Shown in pieces: positions 46,401 to 58,400 of a stretch of DNA of 64,000 nt (its first letter is position 1; each line of letters begins with the position of its first letter). Under the pieces are notes generated by a model. That model was given only the letters and a program-made list of their open reading frames with translations, ran no database searches and was not told the origin of the DNA. The DNA is from Fragum whitleyi (lineage: Eukaryota > Mollusca > Bivalvia > Cardiida > Cardiidae): the NCBI GenBank assembly GCA_948146395.1, contig OX411547.1, positions 57,739,066 to 57,803,065 on the forward strand, read 5' to 3'. Position numbers and translations under genes: made by a program.

Positions 46401-49400
46401 AACTGCACAGTCTGACTAGAGTTGAATCCTTTCGCACTTGGCCCATTTTCTGGAATGACTATTTTTTCTTCCGAATTAAGAATTTTTAAACACAACCTCT
46501 GACAGTCATATATTATGTATGGACATAATTCTAGGGGATCTTTAATTAGTAGGCTTGTTAACACCCTTCTGTCTGTAGATCTTACTTTTTTTTTTTAATA
46601 CCTTAGAGGTATTTTCCTAAAACTGAATTTTAAGGGATAAAATGCTGTTTTAATGTTACAGGATGATAGAGAGAAAAGAAGAATGGAAAGAAGGAAGGAG
46701 AGAGAATCTAAAGAGGTCTAATCTCTACATCTCTTCATGAATTCACAATCACCATGAAAAATAAATAATATAAAAATTCAGGAAAAATACAGGGGTTTTC
46801 TCTATGGAGTCATTCTCAGTTAACCCTTATCCTTTTGATTTTGAATTATTTCCAACAGATTTTTAATTATTTGACATTTTATTCAAATTTTCTCAGAATG
46901 ACTGTACAAACGTAAGGATTGTTCCTTTGAAAAATGGATCATGTTGTTCAAGTATCAAGGGAAAAAGAGGCCTTATGGATTTTTGCTAAAAATGTCCTGG
47001 TAATTGCAATAGACTCTGTATGCAATAGAATATGTCTGGCTTGTTGACCGAGTGGTTAGAACACTTGACTTGTAACCTGGTGGTTGCGGGTTGGAGCCCC
47101 ACCGCAGGCGGGTAGTGTAATTGGGCTGGACACTTTACAGACAGGGCCTGAGTCCATCTAGCTTTAAAAGCGGGTAGCAGTCGTTATAACCCATTGCCTC
47201 TCTCTCAATGTACAGGATAAGATCTGGAATTAGTTAGGACTACGATGGAAATAAGAGTCATTTGACACTTTATCGTGTTATCCTCAAGTGAAAAAAAGTT
47301 TTCATCCTATTTGCTTTAAACTTTCACAGAATGATTGTACCAATATATTGCTGGTTCATTGTCAAGCTAATGTGATCACCTTGGAATTGTTAGATGGTTG
47401 TTGTTTTGTCCGAACAAACTTCAAAATAGGATTTATCGCTGTTGCTATTGAAGATATCTCCATGAAACTTGGCATGTATGAAAACAATCATAAAGTTATT
47501 CAGACTGTCAAGAGGGATAAATTTGGAAAAAAATGTAATTATGCCCCTTGATCAACCTGCCAACTTTAGCTCACCATTGCTTTTCTTATTCTAAAATTGT
47601 TTAAGTGTAAAATTATTCTCTGTTTTTATCTTTTCGTGTTGAATTTGTCAAAATGCCTTAACTGTTCATTTTCCTTTTACCTAGGTGTTTTTTTCCTCTG
47701 TGTAGTAAAGCCTTAGCTAACCACTAACTTATAATAACAAAAAAGTTTTTAACAGTATGGTAATGTAGTTGCTGTTGTTGTAACATTTTTCTTGTCCACT
47801 GAGGAATAATATAAGAAAATTACTCTTTATATCCCCACATAAAACAAATGTTTTTGGAGGTATACTGGAATCAGCCTGTCTGTCAATCTGTCTGTCTGTG
47901 AACACATATACTAGTAATTTTGTTTCACAAACTTATCCTTCAGTTTTTCTTCAAAAGCTTTGAAATTTTATTCAAAGCTTTATCACATGTGAAATTTTGC
48001 AAGATGCACTTCTGAAGTCTCAACTTCCCCTGGTTCAAGAATTATCTGCTTTTTTACTTAAAAAGACATTTTTTTTTCTTTACATACACATATACTAGTT
48101 TTACAAATTTTGTGTTTCAAACCCCTCCTTTTGTTTTGATTAGATACAAACAAAACTTAAATGATTCAAAAGTTGATCCCATGATGAAGTTTTGCAACAT
48201 TGAATTTTGTTCCATTGATAGAACATTGAAAATATCCAATTCTACTTAATCAGCTAAATTTCCATGGTCAACAAGGATCTAATTACACGGAAAGCCCTTG
48301 TGGGGGTAATAAGTCACTTTCTGTGACAAGCTCTAGTTTTGGTTTGAAAGCCCTTACCTTTGAGAATATTTTTTTGATCCCCTACATGGTGAATATTAAT
48401 GGGTCCATCCAAAACTATTGCAAGTGGTGTAAACATATCCATGGCATAGTGCAAAACAGTTGTAACTGCCTATAGAAAATAGGCAGTTACACTTGTGTCA
48501 TGCTGAGCCATCAATATAGACAATTAAGATGAAAAGTATTTGCAGTGACACCTTGATTGTTTCTTAATTTTAAGCTCACCTGAGCACGAAGTGCTCAAGG
48601 GAGCTATTGTGATCGATCGTTGTCCTGCGTCTGTCTGTCCTTCACGGCGTCAACTTTTTCTTTAAACGCCATCTCCTCCTAAACTAATGGGTCAAAATCA
48701 ACCAAACTTGGCAGAAATATTCCTTGGCTGGTCCCTTATGAAAATTGCTCAAATGAAAAGGATCCGTGCCATATCACGGGAAAAGGGGCCTTAATGACAA
48801 ATTTCTTGTTTTCACTCTAGAAGCCACAAATATGGTCCAATCTTCATGAAAATTGGTCAGTTTGTTTGTTAGGTCATGAGGATGAAGTCTATTGAAAATA
48901 GGAAGGATCTGTGCCATATCACGGAAAAAGGGGCCTTAATGACAATTTTGTCAACTTTTTCTTTAAACGCCATCTCCTCCTAAACTAATGCGTCAAAATC
49001 AACCAAACTTGGCAGAAATATTCCTTGGCTGGTCCCTTATGAAAATTGCTCAAATGAAAAGGATCCGTGCCATATCACGGGAAAAGGGGCCTTAATGACA
49101 AATTTCTTGTTTTCACTCTAGAAGCCACAAATATGGTCCAATCTTCATGAAAATTGGTCAGTTTGTTTGTTAGGTCATGAGGATGAAGTCTATTGAAAAT
49201 GGGAAGGATCCGTGCCATATCACATGAAAAGGGGCCTTAATGACAATTTTCTCGTAAGAGCTCCAAATGCCACAAATATAGTCCAATCTTCATGAAACTT
49301 GATCAAAATGTTTGCCAGGTCACAAGAATGAAGTCTGTTGAAAATGGGAAGGCTCATGCCATATCATAGGAAATGGAGTTTTAATGATAATTTACTTGAA

Positions 49401-52400
49401 ATATCAGGTGAGCAATTTAGGGCCCCCAGGGTCCTCTTGTTTTAAAGGTGCTTTAAATCTTTGAATTTATTTTATATTATGTGTAAGCAAATTGTTTCTA
49501 GGATGAAGAAAGGAGAAGACGGCATGAAGAAAAGAAAGAAAGAAGAAGACAGGAAGAAGAAAAGGAGAGAAGAAGACAGGAGGAAGAAAAAGAAAGGAGA
49601 TCTGACAGACACAAGGATAGGTAAACAATTATCAATTTCCTTTAACCCTTTCCTGTTTTAGAAAATTTTGGACCTGTCCAAATTCAAAGGTTTTGCAGAC
49701 GAAAATTTAAAGTGGGTTTAATTTGAAAAATAACCATTCAGTAGGGTAGAAAATAGTGTGGAAAAAGAAGAAATTGCTTGTTAGAAGCAATTTCTTCTTT
49801 TTTCACTATGTTTTCTCAATCATAAAATCATAGGCACATAAAAATCATGAATTGAACAGCAAAGGGTTAAACAGAAATAAATTGATTTCTTCTGTCAAAC
49901 AGAAATAGATTTAGCTAATCAAATGCTGTAAAATGTGTATTAGGGACAACATATAGGACAAAAAAAGTGGCAGTTTAATAGAATGGTCACTTCGTACATG
50001 TTTTGTTTACAAATTAAAACATAATTTTGATTGAATTAATATGTTAGTGGGAATTTCTCAATAATTCTATGTTGTTAAAACTCAAAAGAATTGTCTCATT
50101 GAGATGGCTCTAATGAGTTTTAACAATATGGGATTCATTTACAATAATTTTTAGGCCAATAATATATTCTTCCTAAGGTATTTTGATCTAAAGAAGGGGA
50201 CTTTGAAAATGGTCCCTTAATAAATATTGCCGCTTTTTAAATGTAATCAAGATGGACTGTAATCAATTAAGTCAGGATTTCTCAGAGGAACTCCATCATT
50301 TTCCACCATTTTGTTTGATACATTTTCAATATTATTGCTTTAAATATTAATCCTAAGTCAAACTTTTGAACTTTTGACTTGAGCATTTTGGAGGTTGATC
50401 GAAATTTGCTTTAGTTTACACAGACAATCAAGACCCTTTCACCCTACAAGTCAAATAAAATCTTACCAACATACAGTTAGTGAGCAAACAAATTGTCATA
50501 TCCAATGTCGAACACTGAGGGGAGTCTGGGAGTTGGAGACTCCTTGTTTTTTACATAGTTCTCTTTTTTTATCAAAAGTTAGAAGTCTGATGGACTCCCT
50601 TATTATATGAATATTTCAATAACCAAATGAACAGGGTATTTTTTATGCCCCTGTATCGAAAGATCGGGGGCATATTGTTTTACCGTTGTCCGTCTGTCTT
50701 TCTGTCTGTCCGTCCATACGTCTGTCTGTCTGTCTGCAAAAGTTAACCAAAAAACTTAACATTGCCAATAACTTCAAGCCTATTCAAGATACAAGGCTCA
50801 TATATGGCATGATGATAGATCTCAATGATCCGCATCTGCTGGTACCAAAGTCAAGGTCATGTGACAAGGTCAAGGTCATCTGTCAAGGTCAAATAACTCA
50901 AAAAGTTAACCAAAAAACTTAACATTGCCAATATCTTCAAGCCTATTCAAGATACAAGGCTCATATTTTGCATGATGATAGATCTCAATGATCGGCATCT
51001 GCTGGTACCAAAGTCAAGGTCATGTGACAAGGTCAAGGTCATCTGTCAAGGTCAAATAATTCAAAAAGTTAACCAAAAAACTTAACATTGCCAATATCTT
51101 CAAGCCTATTCAAGATACAAGGCTAATATTTGGCATGATGATAGATCTCAATGATCGGCATCTGCTGGTCCCAAAGTCAAGGTCATTCGACAAGGTCAAG
51201 GTCATCTGTCAAGGTCAAACTTTGAAAAAAAATGCTGTTACGGGGGCATTCATGTTTCACAAACATATCTTGTTTTTTTTTATCCTTGTCTGTTTGTCAA
51301 AATCTTACATCCGTTAACTACAGAAGTAGTTGCACATGACATTTGACCCTCAAATTAAAATACAGACTTCTTCCTTCAAGCTTGAACTCCTTGATTTTAT
51401 ACAGTGATATGAAAGTCCCATGAACTCTTATCTTACAGAAGTTAGTGTCAAGCGCTGATAACTACAGCTTTATTTGTCATTTTGGTAACTAAATGTTGAT
51501 ATCTTGTATATTCAGGAAGGACAGGGATAGAGAAAAGGGAAGAAACAGGGATGAAGATAGGGATGAGAGAAGAAGAGAAAAAGAAAGAGAAGAGAGAAGG
51601 AAGGAAAGAGAAGAAAGACACAAAGATAAAGATGATCGTAAGCTTAGAAGTAAACAAGAAGAGGAAAAACAAGAGGTACATGATTACAGATTTTTGCCAT
51701 GGTGTGACATTTCCAACAAATTTCACATTTGCAAGAGGCACAAAAGTTTGTGACCCGTCATGCAAAAAAGGACCACCTCGGAACTCTGTAAAATGAATAT
51801 TTGAAAAAGAGTACAGGCTAACCAGTTGTCACTTTCCAAAAATTCTTACAAATAGATATAGATTGATTATTCTAGATTCAGAAATTATGCAAAAAGTATC
51901 GACTCTGGTCAGTCTGTGCAAACTGCACAGACTGACTAGGGTCGACACTTTAGGCACTACAGGGCTGGTCCCTTATATGGGTGATGGGTCACATTTAGTA
52001 ACCTAGACAATGGTACAATGATATTATAATATTTATTGACCATCTGAAGCAAGATTAAGACCTGATTTTGTCTAAACAGGGTATATTGAAGACACTGATC
52101 AGACTGTGTGGATGCACAGGCTGGCAAGAGGCGGTGGGTTGCGTGCATGTGAAATTATTTGTAATGCCACACACAAGCGTAGGCACCCATGGGTAGTGCT
52201 CTTGTAGATCAACATGTTTGTAGTTGTTAAATGCTCTGTGTTCAGGATGCAAAATATGTCGGCAAACATTGTGTGAAATATTTGGAAAAATTACCATCCA
52301 AGTGTTCAGTATAAAAAAATTGTAAATTTTTTTAAGTGTAAGTGCCATTGCCAGATGGGTTTTCATTTGTAAAACGCTTTCATCAGATGGGGAGAGGTAG

Positions 52401-55400
52401 CATTTTTTTTAGCTCACCTGAGCACGAAGTGCTCAAGGTGAGCTTTTGGGGTTATGTGAAAATTGGTCAGAATGATTATCTCGATGAAATCTCGGACAAG
52501 TTCGAAATTTGGTCAAGTGGGGTCAAAAACTAGGTCACAGGGTCAAATCTTAGAAAAACCTTGTGGACAATCTAGAGGCCATATTTTTAGCCCAATCAAC
52601 CTGAAAATTGGTCAGAATGATTATCTGGATGAAATCCCGGACAAGTTCGAAATTGGGTCAAGTGGGGTCAAAAACTAGGTCACAGGGTCAAATCTTAGAA
52701 AAACCTTGTGGACACTCTAGAGGCCACATTTTTAGCCCAATCAACCTGAAAATTGGTCAGAATGAATATCTTGATGAAATCTCTGACAAGTTCGAAATTG
52801 GGTCAAGTGGGGTATAAAACTAGGTCACAGGGTTTAATCGTAGAAAAACCTTTTGGACATTCTAGAGGCCATATTTTAAGCTTAATCAACCTGAGAATTG
52901 GTAGGAATAATAATCCTGATGAAATCTCAGACAAGTTCGAAATTGGGTCAAGTTTGGTCAAAAAATAGGTCAGGGGGTCAAATCTTAGAAAAACCTTGTG
53001 GACATTCTAGAGGCCATATTTTTAGCTCAATCAACCTGAAAATTGGTCAGAATGATTATCCTGATGAAATCTCGGACAAGTTCGAAATTGGGTCATGTGG
53101 GGTCAAAAACTAGGTCACAGAGTCAAATCTTAGAAAAACCTTGTGGACACTCAAGAGGCCATATTTTTAGCTCAATCAGCCTGAAAATTGGTCAGAATGA
53201 TTATCTGGATGAAATCTCAGACAAGTTTGAAATTGGGTCATGTGGGGTCAAAAAATAGGTCACAGGGTCAAATCTTAGAAAAACCTTGTGGACACTCTAG
53301 AGGCCATATTTTGAGCCCAATTAACCTGAAAATTGATCAGAATGATGATCTTGATGAAATCTCGGACAATTTTGAATTTGGTCAAGTGGGGTCAAAAAAT
53401 AGGCCATGGGGTCAATTCTTAGAAAAACCTTGTGGACATTCTAGAGGCCATATTTTTAGCCCAATCAACCTGAAAATTGGTAGGAATAATAATCCTGATG
53501 AAATCTCAGACAAGTTCCAAATTGGGTCAAGTGGGGTCAAAAAATAGGTCAGGGGGTCAAATCTTAGAAAAACCTTGTGGACACTCTAAAGGCCATATTT
53601 TTAGCTCAATCAACCTGAAAATTGGTCAGAATGATTATCCTGATGAAATCTCGGACAAGTTCCAAATTGGGTCAAGTGGGGCAAAAACAAGGTCACAGAG
53701 TCAAATCTAAGACAAACCTTGTGGACACTCTAGAGGCCATATTTTTAGCCCAATCAACCTGAAAATTGGTCAGAATGATTATCTTGATGAAAGATAAGAC
53801 AATTTTGAAATTGGGTCAAGTGGGGTCAAGAACTAGGTCACGGGGTCAAATCTTAGAAAAACCTTGTGGACACTCTAGAAGCCATTTTTTTGAGCCCAAT
53901 CAACTTGAAAATTGGTCAGAATGATTATCTTGATGAAAGATAAGACAATTTTGAAATTGGGTCAAGTGGGGTCAAGAACTAGGTCACGGGGTCAAATCTT
54001 AGAAAAACCTTGTGGACACTCTAGAGGCCATATTTTTAGCCTAATCATTCTGAAAATTGGTCAGAATGATTATCTTGATGAAATCTCAGACAAGTTCGAA
54101 AAATTGGGTGAAGTAGGGTAAAAAACTAGGTCACAGGGTCAAATCTTAGAAAAACCTTTTTAGATTGTTAATTCAGGTGAGCAATAAAGGGCCACTATGG
54201 CCCTCTTGTTTTTTTATACGTATTTCCTTATAACGTTCAATTTTGTTATTTCCTCAACCTATGAAGTTGAAGGGAATATATATTGGGTTCACCCTGTCCA
54301 TCTTCTCCGTCGGTTTGCTGGTAGACCTTTTTAGCTTGGCTGTTTTTGGAGAAAAAACCCGAGGTATTGCTATAGCCTGCGTGTCGTTGTCGTGCTAAAA
54401 CTTCTAAAAGTATTTACTTAAAACGTGGCACACATGTTCACCATCAAAAGAGCAACCTTTACTATCAAGGGGGATAACTCTAGGTGCATTTTGAACAAAT
54501 TATGCCCCTTTTTCTACTTAGATTTTTTCCCACCATCCAGCACTCAACAGCCGAGCGTAGGCACCCGTAGGCGGTGCTCTTGTTTGTTTCCGGGTTCTCA
54601 GGCAAGAATGAAATGACCCTTTAATCCTGAAACTTTATACAATTTTTTCCAAGGACCCAGGGAGCTGGCTTGAATGTTTTGGGTCACAAAGGTCTCAGAT
54701 TTAGGTCACCATTAAATTTTTCTGAAAACTGTTTACATAACTAGAACATAGAGCCTGTTTGGGGTATCATTCTGATTTGCAACTTTGATTTAATTTATCT
54801 TGACCTAAGGGTAAGCCTACAGAGATGCTCTTGAAACTCAATCTAGATGATTTTTTAATCACAGGCAGAGAGGCAGTGTTTTAAACCCCCTGCTACCAAA
54901 TTATAAAAATTTGGTTGACTTGGGCTGGCTATTATGTGATTTGTAATGCAACACACCAGGATAACAGTCTGAGAATCGCACTTGAACCATGGACCATTTA
55001 TATTAAACTGATGTAAGGGAGAAACTGCCTATATTGAAATACTCACAGGAGTGAAATATTGAGGGGAAAAAGAGAAATTTTCCTAGACTATAGACAGTAT
55101 AAATATAGCGGGCGCATATTAACTTGAACCTGACCTTTATGCGGAATGAATAATTAGGCACATGAATAAATTCCGAAGATACTTCGGCACGTGACGATCA
55201 AGCATTGACAATTCGTTATACTGCACAGATTATAGGTATGCTTGGAGTTAGTAGTTTACCTTTATACGGGGCGCCAAGTCATGTAGCCGACAATTCGATT
55301 TCAAAAACAATTATTGCGACTGAGAGAGGGGGTTTCATTTCATTTCCATTCAAAACAAATTGAATGAAATTTAAAATTTATATTTTTCTCACCCGCATCT

Positions 55401-58400
55401 AAATATTTTAAAATAAGAAACTCAATTTATGTAATGATTCACTAGTTCATGGGGGTGACCAAATATCGCTGTTACAGTGAACAGCATGTGTGATAACAGG
55501 TTAACAAAGCTAACACGTGCACTCCAACTTCACATTTGGATTCCGTAGATATGTTGTGTTTTGCCGAGGAGAAACAACCGGTATTTAATTTATTTAAATC
55601 ACAAAGGCCAGGTTTAGGTCAGTATGCTTCCACTATACTTATGGTGAATATAAAAATTCTGATTACAGGAAGAGGAAGCTGATGATTACAACTATGAAGA
55701 AGATTTTGAGGTAATTTTTTTTAAATTATTTTAACCAAGTGAATGTCATTAAGACTTGCTTATTTTGAAATAAAGAAGTTCGATTAAAAAAAAAGGTATG
55801 GCCAATCAGTAGGTGAATACAGTGTTGGGATATTATGTGATGTTGAAAAGAAAATGTTGAAAAGTAGAAATAGCTAGACTGCTTTAAACTAACAATTTTT
55901 CCTTTTCCTTCAATGCTTTCTATTTTTATGCCCCTGTATCGAGAGATCGGGGGCATATTGTTTTACTCATGTCCGTCTGTCTGTCCATCCGTCTGTCTGT
56001 CTGTCCGTCTGTCCGAAAACTTAACCCGAAAACTTAACCTTTGCCTTTTCTCTTGACATACAAGGCTCATATTTGGCCTGATGATAGATCTCAATGATCC
56101 ACATCTGCTGGTACCAAAGTCAAGGTCATGTTACAAGGTCAAGGTCATCTGTCAAGGTCAAACTTTGAAAAAATGCTGTTGCGGGGGCATTCGTGTTTCA
56201 CAAACACATCTTGATTGTCATGATTTCTTATCATACTTTGCCCACTTTTCAATGTCATCTGAAACTTTTGGATCAGTCTAAATTGAAAAAAAGCTAAATG
56301 TTTAAATGATAAGGTCAAATTATGAGGATGGAGAGTTATTAGCTTGTACAGATCGCCCTCAATTTTCTGCCAATGATCGACCCCAACTTCATTTGAAATT
56401 CAAAAAAATATATATTGCATAACTTGACAACCTGGTCGAATAAGTATACTATGTGAATTTAGGTCATTATGGGCTGAGAGTTAAAAACAAACAAGACATT
56501 GATGTCAGATCTTATATGGTGAACAGTCCTCAGTGTCTGGGGACCCTTTGCTTGAAATCAAGCATATGTAAACGCTTACTGATTAAACTATTTCTGTTGT
56601 GTTTCAACAATCACCATTCAAATGGTACAAAACGGGGAAAATAAGGTCCAAAGGACAAAATTATTTGGATCTAAGGGGTTCTTTCATAAATATTTGGAGT
56701 CCCTGATTTGGGTATAGACTATTTCTCTTGTATTTTGTAGATTTTGAGTTTTTTCCTAGTGAAAAGTAAGGGAATTGATAGAAGTTTATTGATATTTTGG
56801 GCACAACTCCAGTTAAGAATGGTAGACTCTTTAAAGCAGTCTTTTCTGAAGTAGATCCACAGAGTGTCTATGGGACTCACAAAACATTATTTTGAGGGTC
56901 CTTGGTATTTTTGTGTCTTAGGTGCTCAAAACCTGTGTCCCTTAAAACCCTGTTCATTTATATTTAGGGTTTGGTGCTAGACTGTAGTAAGTGTATATAC
57001 ATTGTATATACACTTACTTTAGTCTTGCACCGAACCCACAATATAATGTTATCCTACACATATGTAAGACAAGGATATATCTCATGGCTGTTCATTAAAG
57101 AAGACGGCCGAGCTTTGTGAGAAAATTCAATAATACACTGTAAAAGATCATTTATCTTCTTATTTATTGAAGGATTATGAAGAAGATTTTGAAGATGATG
57201 ATGATGATGATGACGCTGATGATAATGAGCAGGTATTTCATTTCATACAATTAAGAGTTAAAAAGAATATTTGTCTGTTTCATGGAAGTATGAAACTCAA
57301 ACCTCATCACATTGTATGAATATGCAAAGTGGATTCATACATGAGTGTGATTAGATTTTTAGTTTCATACCTCTAGAAAATCAACAAATTGTCTCTTTCA
57401 TCTCATAATTTAATATCATGAAGCAAAAATGAAGGATTATCCAAAGTTTACCAGATTTCCTTTAGGACTAATTTGTGCAGAATTGACACAAGATACACTG
57501 CATTTGTATTCAAAATTGATTTCATTGGGCAATAAAATCAATTTTTCAGCCAATCAGAATACACAAAATTTTATGGACATAACTAAAATTTAATTGTTTG
57601 CTCTTAAAGACTGTCACAAGTATAAAATGAGTCATGTCAAAAGAGGTCTAGACAGTGATGAAAAAAAAGTGCCATTTTGAACAATATGTACTATGTGATA
57701 GAAATAATGTATAACTAGAGTTGTTGCACTTTGATTAGATTTTAGGGAAACAATGTTGAAAAGATTTATGGCTTTTTGATTAAAATCCAGTCTGCTTAAT
57801 TTCTCGGCAGCCAATTAAGAAGGGAATAGATTCAAATATAATAGATATACGGTATCAAGCAGCAATTTGCTGATTTTTTTTCACCAACATTGGTAAACTA
57901 GGGGCATATTCTTTATACGACACCGAAGGTTGCTTTATATTGGTATCATCTTCTCTGTCTGTCCATCCATCTGTCTGTTCCTCTCTATTTCAGAATGTAA
58001 ATAGGTTACAATCTTGTGAACTCAACTCCATCTTCATTTATGTGGGTTTTGGATTAAAAAAATGTTCCAAGTCATTGTACTTAGCACATGTTTTCGTGGT
58101 TTGGTGAAATTCAACTGCGTCATAGTAAATAGAGCCTTTTTGTTAAAGATTCTTCTTAATGTAACTCTCCTTCATTTAAGGACCGATTTGGATGAAACTT
58201 TCACGAAATGATCCTAGTCTCTTGACCTAGTGCATATCGTTGATTTTCTAACAAAATCTTGTAACTACAGCATTAAACAAGCTGTAGTTACAAGATTTTA
58301 GCAGAACACTGACAATATAGTCCTGGTTGGTTGAATTTCAGCTGAGTCATGTAAAAAGGGGCCTTCATGTAAGAATTCGTGTGAATGCAACTCCTCCTTG

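Noticed and set aside
42054..51675. Arg/Glu-rich exons as an SR-type splicing factor or a chance purine-rich repeat
   Set aside because: Consistent phases across 12 exons, an EDTW..DEL start and the YEEDFE/DYEEDFE end fit WDR60 better; a protein search would decide.
52463..54121. Ladder of ~70-codon ORFs
   Set aside because: They follow the 145-bp repeat period and rotate through frames; there is no independent coding signal.
52411..54211. CRISPR array
   Set aside because: Regular spacing comes from direct tandem repeats with no unique spacers, in a eukaryotic intron.
57187..57227. GAT-rich run in exon k as a mere microsatellite
   Set aside because: It sits between good splice sites in the expected phase and follows YEEDFE, so it is better read as the acidic stretch of the protein, although repeat slippage may have lengthened it.
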